Assembly (NCBI GenBank): GCA_903813345.2 | Contig: CAIIXF020000012.1 | Location: 30,407,001-30,471,000, forward strand | DNA: 64,000 bases | Source: Owenia fusiformis | Lineage: Eukaryota > Annelida > Polychaeta > Sabellida > Oweniidae | Direction: 5' to 3' | Shown here: positions 34,101 to 43,989 of the stretch, one piece after another | How positions within the stretch are numbered: position 1 is the stretch's first letter | Layout of the letters: each line of letters starts with the position of its first letter | Position numbers and translations under genes: made by a program | Notes under the pieces: generated by a model | Seen by the model: only the letters and a program-made list of their open reading frames with translations | The model's database searches: none | Told to the model about the DNA's origin: nothing

Positions 34101-37100
34101 ATAAGTTGATAAAAAATCGCTTTACAACAAATAACACTACAATATCAGGGGGTTACTCTAACTGTGTTTTTAGGAGACCCGATCTTTTTAAATATGTTTG
34201 ATCTGAGATTGCTTTCATTTTTAAGTGGATAAAATTGATTTTTGTACCGGGAAATGGACACTGGCGGTGTCTGCCTACATATAATTGTAACTGCTATGCA
34301 TGTAATTTAACTATTTTTAATTGTAGCGGTGACATTAACAATTCTGAACTGCCAGAATTTTATGACAAAATGCTAGGATGCTGGCAGAAGTACAAAGCTC
34401 CAGCTAACATTAATAATTCAATTCTTTTGAACAATAATATAATCAAAATAAGTGGAAAAGCAGTTTGTTTTAAAAATTGGATTAAAAAGGGCATTAACTT
34501 TTTAAAAGACATCTGTATTAATAATGGAATAATGCCATATGAACAATTGTCTCATATCATTGGAAAAAATGCAACTACCCTAATTCAGTATATAGGCTAA
34601 AAAGCAAATATTAGCAAAAAGATTATTGTTGAACTAATTAGTTCTAAACTTTTATTGGTAGAAACATCCCTGAGAATTTCAAATGAATCCCTCAAACGGT
34701 TTGGCTGGAAACCTGTAGACAAGCCTTGACAGACAAGATTTTAGGACGGAAAATCCAAAATGGCCGCCTTAACATTTACCCAGAATGCAGAAAAACTAAT
34801 CAGTTCTAAACTTTCATAGGTAGAAACATCCCTGAGAATTTCAACAGTTTGGCTGGAAACCTGTAGACAAGATTATTCGTGACGCCCGCCCGCCCAACCG
34901 CCGGCCCGCCCGTCCGCCCGCCCGGCAAACTGATTACAATATAGCACCTTAGGGTGCGATAAAAACATTGAATGTTAGCCATCAAACTATTTCACTTCAT
35001 CGTCTGAAAGATGGGTGTGACGTTATGGAAAAAGCGCCTCAATTTACCCGCTTCACTAGAATACGCTTGCTTTAAAAGCAACTCGTTCTTAATTTATAGG
35101 AAAATCGTCACACGGCCACCAAGATTGTTTTTAATTTACGGCATTTATTAAGCTGGGAGTCATGAACGTTCATCGTCAACATTTCGATTTGAATGTCTTA
35201 TAATTAATAATATCACTTACGTATAAGTGTTAAAATGTGTTTGAATTGTGCAGTTTTTTTTATCACAGTTGAATAAACACATCGATGGTCAGTATTTTCC
35301 CAACACGTAAAGAATAATTGTCTGTCGTCCGATTTTGTCCCTTAATGCCCCATTCAAAAATAACATGTTTGTTCTTTTCAAGGGACATTACCAGACAAAT
35401 AAACGCTGTAATCCAGACATCATCGGACAAAATGGGACGACGACGGACATTGTCCGATTATGTCAGCGGGACAACAGCGGACAAGTTTGGACAAAATGGA
35501 CTAACGGTCAAGCCGGACAATGTCCCATAATTCTTCATTCTTATAAATGACAACTCTAATGACAGGGAATACTTACATGTAAAACCGTCCCCTTCAAATC
35601 CCGGTTGGCAAGTACATGTATAATCAGATCCTCCAGTGGAATAACATTCAGCATTAGAATCACAGGGGACAAGCGTCAAACATGGATCGGTTGGCAGACC
35701 TTCAATACAATTACATGTTGTGGCATTATTATTTTTATTTTAAGATGTTTATCAATTACAACTAAAGAGACAGTGTAACGTTATTGGACTGAAGCGAGAT
35801 TGAGATAGAAACAATATAGTACTTGTACATTACATATTATGAGGTTATATAATGGTTCATTCTGTATATCGTGTTTATACTCGAGTGAGTATATGATATA
35901 TTCACAAGTGAGCGTAGTTGTATACGATGACGATATACCACTCTCCACTGTATATCGTTGTTATAGACCCATGTTATGCAACTGTAATTGGATTAACACC
36001 CAGGTATTTTTATTTTCCAAACTTCAGAGGGCTGGGAATCATTGATGCTCAACGCTTTTGAATACGATAAATGCTGTTTTAAACAGGTTTTACGTATGCC
36101 AATAATTTCTCAGATTATGAGTTGAGGATATCATGCAACAGGACAACCAACAACCAACTGTCAGAATTGAACGCAATACGTCGAAAACAGAATACAATGT
36201 TTTTGGGGGATTTATCTATATTGTAACCCCTTAGAAGTAATAAATATGGCTTCTCTAAGCCAAAATAATCTGAAGGAAAAAGCCAATCAGACTGGAACAA
36301 ATTTGAGCGGGCTCTTTAAATTTAATTTGAATTTCTATTGATGTAAGTGGAAATTCAGGGCTAGGAGCAAGGCTCAGAATTGATAAGTTGATAAAAAATC
36401 GCTTTACAACAAATAACACTACAATATCAGGGGGTTACTCTAATTGTGTTTTTAGGAGACCCGATCTTTTTAAATATGTTTGATCTGAGATTGCTTTCAT
36501 TTTTAAGTGGATAAAATTGATTTTTGTACCGGGAAATGGACACTGGCGGTGTCTGCCTACATATTATTATTGTAACTGCTATGCATGTAATTTAACTATT
36601 TTTAATTGTAGCGGTGACATTAACAATTCTGAACTGCCAGAATTTTATGACAAAATGCTAGGATGCTGGCAGAAGTACATAGCTCCAGCTAACATTAATA
36701 ATTCAATTCTTTGGAACAATAATCTAATCAAAATAAGTGGAAAAGCAGTTTGTTTTAAAAATTGGATTAAAAAAGGCATTAACTTTTTAAAATACATCTG
36801 TATTAATAATGGAATAATGCCATATGAACAATTGTCTCATATCATTGGAAAAAATGCAACTACCCTAATTCAGTATATAGGCTAAAAAGCAAATATTAGC
36901 AAAAAGATTATTGTTGAACTAATTAGTTCTAAACTTTTATAGGTAGAAACATCCCTGAGAATTTCAAATGAATCCCTCAAACGGTTTGGCTGGAAACCTG
37001 TAGACAAGCCTTGACAGACAAGATTTTAGGACGGAAAATCCAAAATGGCCGCCTTAACATTTACCCAGAATGCAGAAAAACTAATCAGTTCTAAACTTTC

Positions 37101-40100
37101 ATAGGTAGAAACATCCCTGAGAATTTCAACAGTTTAGCTGGAAACCTGTAGACAAGATTATTCGTGACGCCCGCCCGCCCGCCCGCCCAACCGCCGGCCC
37201 GCCCGCCCAACCGCCGGCCCGCCCGTCCGCCCGCCCGGCAAACTGATTACAATATAGCACCTTAGGGTGCGATAAAAACATTGAATGTTAGCCATCAAAC
37301 TATTTCACTTCATCGTCTGAAAGATGGGTGTGACGTTATGGAAAAGCGCCTCAATTTACCCGCTTCACTAGAATACGCTTGCTTTAAAAGCAACTCGTTC
37401 TTAATTTATAGGAAAATCGTCACACGGCCACCAAGATTGTTTTTAATTTACGGCATTTATTAATCTGGGAGTCATTAACAGAACTTTTAGGTTGGCGAAG
37501 GGAGATTCTTCTTTATATGCATGCTAAGTTTCAAGCTGCTAAAATATCCACATATTCTTACATGATAAGCAAATATGTTCCTGAGCTGGGAATCTTTGAA
37601 ATCGCGGAGACAGGTTTAATCACAGCGCGCAATGATATCAAATGACATCATATTTCAATTTGTGCTAAATAATTAAATAAGATGACACAATTTGAAATTC
37701 GTTTACGAACGATAAAACTTATGAATGACTTACGAAAGTGTTCTGTTAATGGCCAATTCTTAACCTTACTAATTCGTAAGTCATTCATAACGTTTTAAAT
37801 ATTTACGAATTTCATAAAGTTAACAATTAGTTCCCGTGCCCCTAAATAACATTTGAAAATGTAAAAAGGTTCCACCGTCGATTTTTTCTGTTATTTAGAT
37901 TCAAAATTTCGGCTTTTTCTGATAATTGTAAGAATTTAATCAATTATCTCCAACAAGAAATGTAAATATTGCTCACCGGTATAGTTTTGCCATACGCGTA
38001 TTAGACATTTGAACCGCTTAAAATGTCTTGGATTAACTTCAGTTTGATTATCTGAAGAATTTGAGTTCCAAGAAAATTCGATTCAGGGTAAATAAAACAT
38101 TATTATGCCAATCTTTGTAAAGGCCTGTGACTTCTTACCCAATTGATGATTTGCGATCACCGGATGGATTCTATCTTGTAGTGACGTCACAATCAGGCCA
38201 CACTGCTATAACTTTTTGATTTTTAGAGATTATCTTCTGTATTTCGTACTTTATTGAATATTTTTTACGAAAGCGTTCGATTTGACTAGATCAACATTCA
38301 TGCTAAGCATATACCAAGTCTAAGATCTTTCTGACATGATTTAGATAGCGGTTAAGCGCCCCCCCCCCCCCCGATTTTAAAAAAACGGGGGGGGGCGCTT
38401 ATAGGCATCGATGTTTAGTATGAATTTCACCCAAACTTCGCACATATATAGATTTACTCATGATCTAGTCAAATCGGCATACCTGGTAAATATTCGACCC
38501 GTGGTTTTCATAAAAGAAACGATAATATTTTTAGCTCAAAACTGCCACGTGTCCGCCATTTCGTGATTCCATCATGTCTAATATCATTTCTATATGACGT
38601 CACACCAATAAGACGAAATACATGACAACAGTATCCATAAACAAAATTCCTGAATTCTGATCGCAAAAGGTCAATTCGGCAGTTCAATTGACGCCATATC
38701 AGATTTTAATTGACTTAATTTTTATAAACTTTGACATTTTTTGAGGAAAAATCTAAAATATTGTTTTTATTGTTTTAAACAAAAGTTCACGTACCCCTAA
38801 ATAACATTTGAAAATATAAAAAGGTTCCACCGTCGATTTTTTCTGTTATTTATTTACGGAGTTTCGGCTTTTTCTGATATTTTCAGGAATTTCATCGATT
38901 TTCACCAACAAAATGTTTTTTAGTGCGAAAAAGTATGACCCCGCTATAAGTGTTATTGGGTATGCGAAGCATTTTACAATCGCTAAAAATGATATAAAAG
39001 CAATGCCTTTTATTGTCTGAATAGTTTGATTTCCAAGAAAATTCAAATGAGGGTAAATGAGTTAAAGCCTTGTAAGACTAACATTTGTAAATGGTTCTTG
39101 ACGCCATGTTGAATTTCAATCGCCTCTATAGTTCAATAAACTTTGATATTATTTGACGTAAAAATCGATGGTGAAACCTTTTTTTATTTTAGATGTTATT
39201 AAGAGGCCCACAATTCGGTGGCTGTACCGTAGGCTAAAACGATTTTTCTTATACATCTGAGTAATATATGGGAATACTAACCATTTTGATTTCCAAGGTT
39301 CTTATATAATATAAATTGCATTTAGCGGAAAAAGCAAGTTACATGCTAGTTTGCCATGTCTGTAAAACATTTAAATGCTGCCGCATTTGTTATACTGCTA
39401 GAATATAACGAACTAAGCCAAATTATGCAATTATTTTGAAAATCAGTGACGTGTAGTTCATTTGTTTGTTTAATTGTTGATGGGGCAATGTGCCTCTGAC
39501 GTGTGGCAATAGCATGACGATTAGATATTTCAAAGTTTCGCGTTTGAAAAGTGATGCCGGTGACTGAAATTACGATAAAAATGATATAGCGACGCAACGA
39601 GATATTTGTAGTTTTCTTCGAAAAATAAACATCAAATGTAGAATTTTTCAAAACACGTAAAAATAGTAAGGCATGCATGTCCACTTCACCCTGGTAGCAT
39701 AACATTGGATTCGTATATGTCATACAATTAATATTTGAAATACAACTATTCTTCTAACTTATGATCGGACATAAGGATGATGTGTACTTTAAGGTAATAT
39801 AGTAAAATCATTCTTATGTCCAATCATAAGTTCGAAATAGGAATTTTCGATACCTTTATATGATACATAATTATATTTATTAGTTTTAGACCCTTATATG
39901 AGATTTTTAGTCGTTATATACCACAAACTTCCATTTTTCAAAAATCTACCACAAAAACTCAATGAAAATGAACCGTAAAAACTAAACTTATTTTCACAAA
40001 GCTTCCGTTAAAACTCTCGCTTTACAAGAAAAACTCCAGCAAAAACTACCGGATTTGCGAAAAGTACCGCAATTTTCAAAAAAATCTCCCGAAAAGTTTT

Positions 40101-40604
40101 CATTTTAGTTTGGCAAGTCTGGTAATAGAGATGGTACTTACATACTCCAAATTCATCCTTTTCATGTCCTTGAAAGCAAGTACATGAAGGAAGACCAAAT
40201 CCATCGAGTTCAGTGTTACAAAATGAATTGGGATCACAAAAGATAGCATTGTCTAAACAAAGATCAGCAATACCTGGAATATAATTTGATGTTGGTGTTA
40301 ATTTTATTACAATACAATGTTATTGACGTGAGATTTAGCAACAGTATTTTACTTATGTATGTCGCTTTAACTGTAATAATATTCTTAAAATGTTCTTCAG
40401 GCGGCTCGATTATTAAATCAAAAATTAAACTATTTTCCTCTTTTCACAGACTTTCTGCACCTATAAAGACTTTCTGCGATTTACCTCATTATGTTATTCT
40501 AAGCAAAGAAAATACTATTTAGATTTCCTACCATTCTTAACATTCATAACACAAATGATTAGGAATGCCAACCATATTGCCCGAGAACGCTTGGGTTGTG
40601 CCAT
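25028..40604 (-). CDS. Secreted multi-EGF protein with C-terminal DUF3011-like domain
   Basis: Fourteen coding exons: 40604-40532, 40273-40142, 35699-35577, 33417-33295, 32423-32289, 31603-31481, 31109-30975, 30603-30481, 30207-30082, 29906-29766, 28747-28658, 28239-28198, 25686-25563 and 25145-25028. They total 1,608 nt, so about 535 residues plus stop. Exon 1 ends in phase 1, exons 2-12 are multiples of three, and every junction has AG/GT, so the frame never breaks. A signal peptide (IWLAFLIICVM core) starts the protein. Ten EGF-like modules follow, of the type PCxxxxxNxCxxNAxC...CxCxxGFxGNGTxC. The last two exons encode a domain with VTCSVYDD, RQMSRTKC, WGFD, MWV and GCRARF, the pattern of bacterial DUF3011. 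The product is probably an extracellular adhesion or matrix protein; the ligand is unknown. An acceptor-like CAG eight bases before the ATG suggests an upstream non-coding exon. Confidence 0.8.
25563..25686 (-). CDS. Exon 13: start of the DUF3011-like domain
   Basis: 124 nt between ATCCAG|GTTCCC and CCAG|GTGAGG. Encodes two cysteines (HCFPCF), then VTCSVYDDAQF and the RQMS strand. Phase 1 in and phase 0/2 out agree with neighbouring exons. Eight differences from copy 2 are all silent. Confidence 0.8.
26145..26240. repeat. Near-perfect long palindrome
   Basis: The left arm carries GGGCAATATAGTGAAATATT and GGGCCGAAGGCCC lies at the centre; the right arm is its complement. A single left arm, diverged, occurs at about 43,510-43,562. 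Confidence 0.7.
27160..28015. repeat. Imperfect tandem duplication (about 485-bp offset)
   Basis: Both units share, in order, TAGACCGAAGAGCAG, GTGCCTAGCCCTAAG, CGACGATATT, a TATGACGTCAC or TATGACATAAC box, ATATAACCCGGGT-like words and GACTTTGTT-ACAGTTTATA. The second unit has extra CTAAGGGCTTCCC repeats. Confidence 0.6.
28198..28239 (-). CDS. Exon 12: 42-nt microexon linker
   Basis: TTTTTCAG|ACGTAC to AATG|GTAAGA. Encodes about 14 residues (VPDSNTNCSWPSN) between the last EGF and the DUF3011-like domain. Its phase fits both sides. Confidence 0.7.
28658..28747 (-). CDS. Exon 11: tenth EGF-like module (short)
   Basis: TTTTTTAG|CTCCGT to CGAAG|GTAAGA. Encodes PCNEGVAIPWNGGFQCLCP, then KKGLNC. 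It is shorter than the others and uses the NGG-F-C-x-CP pattern of classic EGF. Confidence 0.75.
29766..29906 (-). CDS. Exon 10: EGF module 9
   Basis: Six cysteines in EGF spacing, with ANTNGGVSCTCLPGYQGNG. It is preceded by TEAVVDPC, the same lead-in as exons 5 and 7. Confidence 0.8.
30082..30207 (-). CDS. Exon 9: EGF module 8
   Basis: Starts VPNPCTDPVLNNCDDNAKC and ends TGYEGNGTSC. The donor is T|GTAAAG, and the final Cys codon is split by the intron. Confidence 0.8.
30481..30603 (-). CDS. Exon 8: EGF module 7
   Basis: YPDPCNSPFNICNYNANC, then CVCKSGFLGNGTSC. Identical to exon 6, exactly 1,000 bp away. Confidence 0.8.
30975..31109 (-). CDS. Exon 7: EGF module 6
   Basis: TEAVVDPCADPALNNCDANA, then CTCKSGFLGNGTSC. 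Nearly identical to exon 5; one change is Ser in place of Pro. Confidence 0.8.
31285..31330 (-). pseudogene. Truncated EGF exon remnant
   Basis: Only the 3' third of an EGF exon remains. The cysteine codon of the usual VCK has become TGA, and the acceptor side is missing where the repeat breaks into intron sequence at 31,330. The donor TGTAAAG is kept. Confidence 0.65.
31481..31603 (-). CDS. Exon 6: EGF module 5
   Basis: Same protein as exon 8, with intact acceptor and donor, inside a 1-kb duplication. Confidence 0.75.
31914..31931 (-). pseudogene. Very short EGF exon scrap
   Basis: TTTGCAAACACAGTTAAT is the same word found in the EGF exons, joined directly to intron sequence. It marks a recombination breakpoint. 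Confidence 0.4.
32289..32423 (-). CDS. Exon 5: EGF module 4
   Basis: Acceptor TTTCAG|GTACGG, donor T|GTAAAG. Encodes TEAVVDPCADPALNNCDANA, then CTCKPGFLGNGTSC. Confidence 0.8.
32536..32576 (-). pseudogene. 5' scrap of an EGF exon
   Basis: Resembles the acceptor and first codons of exons 6 and 8 (GGTTAT to CCATGTG...CCCTTTTAC), then runs into unrelated sequence. Confidence 0.4.
33030..33245. repeat. GGACAA/TTGTCC-rich inverted repeat cluster
   Basis: Short words such as TCCGATTTTGTCCC and GGACAAAATGGGACG and their complements pair across the region. Small ORFs here, and in the copy at 35,312-35,527, are by-products. Confidence 0.4.
33295..33417 (-). CDS. Exon 4: EGF module 3
   Basis: LPTDPCLTLVPCDSNAECYS, then YTCTCQPGFEGDGFTC. 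Acceptor ATTGAAG|GTCTGC, donor ACAT|GTAAGT. Protein identical to exon 3. Confidence 0.8.
34235..34600 (+). pseudogene. Non-LTR retrotransposon RT fragment, copy A
   Basis: 121 codons. The second half (LPEFYDKMLGCWQKY, then NNIIKISGKAVCFKNWIKKG, then INFLKDICINNG and YEQL) matches the region downstream of the catalytic core of L1-type reverse transcriptases. No YADD box, endonuclease or poly(A) tail is present. Opposite in strand to the EGF gene and inside its intron. Confidence 0.6.
34883..34925. repeat. GC-rich CCCG minisatellite, unit A
   Basis: Runs of CGCCCGCC and AACCGCCGGCCC in otherwise AT-rich DNA. Confidence 0.85.
35577..35699 (-). CDS. Exon 3: EGF module 2
   Basis: Same splice sites and same protein as exon 4, 2,282 bp away. 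Both copies look usable, so the transcript may include one or both. Confidence 0.8.
36517..36885 (+). pseudogene. Non-LTR retrotransposon RT fragment, copy B
   Basis: Duplicate of 34,235-34,600 with one extra codon and a few substitutions (for example Trp for Leu and Ile for Lys). It arose by the tandem duplication, not by a new insertion. Confidence 0.6.
37168..37238. repeat. GC-rich CCCG minisatellite, unit B (expanded)
   Basis: Holds an additional CCCGCC set and a second AACCGCCGGCCC compared with unit A. Confidence 0.85.
37475..40141. other. Intron 2 (5' part): hairpins and a direct repeat
   Basis: Hairpins lie at about 37,700-37,795 and 39,752-39,831. A direct repeat (about 37,848-38,130 with 38,795-39,080) contains CCCCTAAATAACATTTGAAA then GGTTCCACCGTCGA. 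A poly-C/poly-G hairpin is at 38,359-38,400. The minus-strand ORF at 39,346-39,723 (125 codons) has no recognisable domain and I do not call it. Confidence 0.5.
38359..38400. repeat. Poly-C/poly-G hairpin
   Basis: GCGC followed by a C run, GATTTTAAAAAAAC, then a G run and GCGC. The two runs pair as a stem. The C-run length may be unreliable. Confidence 0.75.
40142..40273 (-). CDS. Exon 2: EGF module 1
   Basis: ATTCCAG|GTATTG to GTAT|GTAAGT. Encodes ADLCLDNAIFCDPNSFCN, then SCTCFQGHEKDEFG, the least typical of the EGF modules. Confidence 0.78.
40532..40604 (-). CDS. Exon 1 (coding): signal peptide
   Basis: ATG at 40,604. MAQPKRSR is a basic n-region, AIWLAFLIICVM the hydrophobic core. The donor AATG|GTAGGA leaves phase 1, matching exon 2. 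The ATG follows CTTTCCAG|ATTAAA, so an acceptor from a 5' UTR exon is likely. Confidence 0.75.
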
Positions 40605-40965
40605 TTTAATCTGGAAAGCGAAAACAAAATAAATACAGGTAAACCACATCTCACACGACACCACTTTAATTTGGAGAAGAAACGAGATTGAACAGAAAGT
40701 CACATCTTGAAGGAATACTATTTAATCTGGAAAACGAAGCCATTTGTTGATACCATTTTCACCTATACTAGGCAATTAAGGTGTGTCCGATTCCAATCAA
40801 AAGGCAGTATTTCATTTGATTGATGGTACCATTTTACTCCGGAAAAAAGAAAATAGCACAGTGGATCTACAGATTTGCCGATACAATTTTATTCGGGAAA
40901 ACAAAAGGAATGGTACAATGATCCCATTGAAGGATGCTATCTAATTCTGGAAAATAAAATTAGAT
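40596..40965. repeat. Degenerate minisatellite around the start exon
   Basis: Six diverged copies of a word like ATACCATTTTAATCTGGAAA plus an A/G-rich tail, near 40,600, 40,668, 40,720, 40,828, 40,884 and 40,935. The first copy contains the start codon and its splice acceptor. Confidence 0.55.
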
Positions 40966-43500
40966 AGTATACAGTAGGATGGTACAGCTTGGTTAACCAA
41001 GTACAGGAACCCTGTGTTCTTTTATTTGCAAGGAAAACTTAGACATACAAGTACGTAACACAGCCTTTTAAAATAATTTGCATGGACCGGAAATCGGCCT
41101 CAAAAAGCCATAGCGGGTGGATTTTGAAAATTAAAATATTCGGAAATTAAAATATTCAAATGGCGATGCTTTTTTTAAATGCAAAGGAGACAAGTCATAA
41201 CTTATAAATTCGCAGGCGGCATCATTCAGGGGGGGGGGGGGGGGGGGTTACCAAAGATGACCTTTCGTATTGGCACGTTCGAAAACAAATTTTATTGACA
41301 GGCCTGATTTGCCATTGAAATGGATCTCCAAATGTTCGCTGTAGTTTTATGAGTATTCTCTACAAGTATGGATCGTGTAATTTCAATAGTATTACCTTGG
41401 GTTTGAAATACTGATGTTGAACTGATGTTAACGCCATTCCCACGAGATGATCCGAGAGATGACGTAATGTGAAATCCCCGAATACGATAGAATATGAAAG
41501 AATTGTGGGAGCTACTCACTTCTTCTGTCACCATTTAGAACTATATTCTGGCATTTCTCAACCTGAGCAATTTTCAAAGAAATGAAAAATTAACATATTT
41601 TCGTTAATCGTTCAATGAGTCTTGTTGATCTCAAATAAGATATCATTTATCACATTTGTGAGTGTCAAACAAACAATAACCAGAATGTTTCCTTGGACAT
41701 AAGTATTGAATCGTAAAAATAAAAGTGTAAATAGAGCCAACGTTAATCGTTTCAAAGTATTTGGTCGCAAATTATTTTGTCAAAAGTGATAACTTAAGAA
41801 ATGGGCAAGAAACATTTATGCAATTTTACATGACTTTTGTACAGTTTTTCCCCAATGCCCTCACTATAGGACAAAGTATGTGGCTTCATTTTTAATATGG
41901 TTGTTCCAGAAAAGGGTGTCTAATAATCATGAATCCTCCAATACACATCTGTTTTCGATGATGTTTTAGACTCCATTAATCATTCCAAGAATACCCCTTT
42001 TAATATGACATGGCCTACTTTGTAACATCATACACTATAAATCATGTTGAAAAGCAAAATATGTATTCATTTCCACTATTTTATATAGAATTTTACGCAT
42101 TTTAATTACATATATTCCTTTTGCCTTGTTTATATCATTTTTATTGATTTATTTTATTGAATCAAACATGAAATTATACATTTAACAGGGCAAAGATAAA
42201 ATATTAAAACACTTTCACACAAACTCCATTCATTCAGACATTCACAACAGTCATACCCAAAGGTTCTGGTATATATAAAAGTTTTTTTTTTGATTGAATC
42301 AAACATGAAATAATACATTTAACAGGACAACGATGAAATACTAAACCACGTTCACACCACCTCCATTCATTCAAACATTCGCAATAGTAATACCCAAAAG
42401 TTCTGGTATATATGAAAACATAGTATTTTCAAATTGAGTCACGTCAAAGTTGGGATTTACCTCATTAAATTTTTTTGCCAATATAATATCATGATTGCTG
42501 GTGACAGCCTATTTAGCAAAGCTTTTTCATTATTTTATACACGGATCTTCCAAACACCATCATTGGCATTAAAATCAGGATTTACATAAACAATTTGTTC
42601 ATATTTCACCAGTCTCGTGTTGTAACTTACCCTGCGCGTTCAACTGTCACAATTTAGTACACAGCCGGTGATTATGTTCACAACATCTCTTGCTTGGGGG
42701 CTTATGTGATCTTGAACGTTTTTCTTTCTACTTCTTATTTTTGGGCCCTAAATCTGCCTCTCTCATAATAAACTGGATTATTAAGATAGAAAACTGGAAT
42801 TATTGGGCATTGTTGCTCCAACCCTCTAAAGTTTAAGGGTCGCCCAAGGTGTTGGTTAGCATGGAAAACTTTTTAAGTGTGGATGGGGATGGGCTCAAGC
42901 CCCCCCCCCCCTCCTTTCTCCTTTACCAAAAGCTGGCAACGTGCATGTTGCTCATATTGCATGTGAAATATTAAAGATTGCAATGGATGCAATCATTTTT
43001 ATTTGAATCGATATAAAAGTATTCTGGCACTTATAATGACTAAGATGTTCAAAAAATATTTTATCATTTCAGGTAAAGGCCAAACATTCATCATAAGGAA
43101 CGACAACGGCATTCATTCGAAATGTAATATCATGAAAAACACACATGTACAGCGTGAGCAAAGAGGTGTGTATTAATTAGAAACATCGACATCATTCAAA
43201 TTAGGTTGTATGGTAATGTGTCGGTCATGGAAGAAAATAGAAAGCATCTACATAACGCATGTGATTATAGGAATGTAACAGTTACATATTGATTACTTTC
43301 ATTTCTCCAGATAATAATCTTTAAAAAAAATTTCCCCAATGATGATATTTTAATGTTTGGAGGATGCAATACATTGGACAGCCTAATCTAGACAATTTGA
43401 ATTCACGACAGAAAAACATACACTCAATCATATATCTGCAATTGTTTGCAATTTAAGAGCTGGTTTGATCAACTTTTTTCCATCATTATACCGGTGTGAT
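40966..43500. other. Upstream region of the EGF gene, no gene seen
   Basis: Contains a 19-G run (41,229-41,247), a two-unit tandem repeat (42,156-42,412) and a C run near 42,901. The 80-codon minus-strand ORF at 41,292-41,534 has no domain. No promoter element was identified with confidence. Confidence 0.45.
42156..42412. repeat. Two-unit tandem repeat (137-bp offset)
   Basis: Each unit begins ATTGAATCAAACATGAAAT and ends GTTCTGGTATATAT, separated by a T9 run. Confidence 0.75.
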
Positions 43501-43989
43501 AATAGTACATTAACATCATTTCGAAGGGCAATAAAGTAAAATATTGAACCGAGGGCCGAATGCCTTTTAGACATGAGACCCAATTTACTCCGCCTCTTTT
43601 ACCTTATATGGCGGAGGGAACAACATACCAAATAGTCTATTAAGGTTAATCCTTCAGTTCTCATGGATAACTGAACTTTGTAATAATATTGTATTCAATT
43701 TTGAAGAAAACATTCAATCGGCCGGGCGCCTTGGTGAAAATTAGAGCAAATGTGACCAAGGCATAAGGCCCATCCTTCGTCATGGCATTCACATAAAACA
43801 AGTTTGTTCAACCGACCTAACCCCAGTTGATTTTGGCAAAGTTTTAGACGTCTACATACATTTCAACCAGGTCAGCTATTAAACGTACGATGACCCAGTC
43901 CATCAGCGTGCCTATTGGCAAGTAACCATTAAATCGTTACGTAAAACTTTCCTAAAAAACCGGTTAAGACTATATAGTCTACTGAATCG

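Larger units (their letters stand above)
32882..35162. repeat. Tandem duplication, unit A (2.28 kb)
   Basis: Repeated head to tail as 35,163-37,474 with few changes. Each unit contains one EGF exon, a plus-strand LINE fragment and a GC-rich minisatellite. The junction reads CTGGGAGTCATGAACG. Confidence 0.9.
35163..37474. repeat. Tandem duplication, unit B (2.31 kb)
   Basis: Second copy of 32,882-35,162. It is longer mainly because the CCCG minisatellite expanded by about 28 bp. Confidence 0.9.

Noticed and set aside
34235-36885. Two independent LINE insertions
   Set aside because: Both fragments are in the same place within the 2.28-kb tandem units, so there was one insertion followed by duplication.
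39346-39723. 125-codon minus-strand ORF in intron 2
   Set aside because: No domain, no splice sites that fit the EGF gene, and composition like its AT-rich surroundings.
41292-41534. 80-codon ORF upstream of the EGF gene as an extra 5' coding exon
   Set aside because: Has its own stop and no donor in suitable phase; the signal peptide exon already provides a start.
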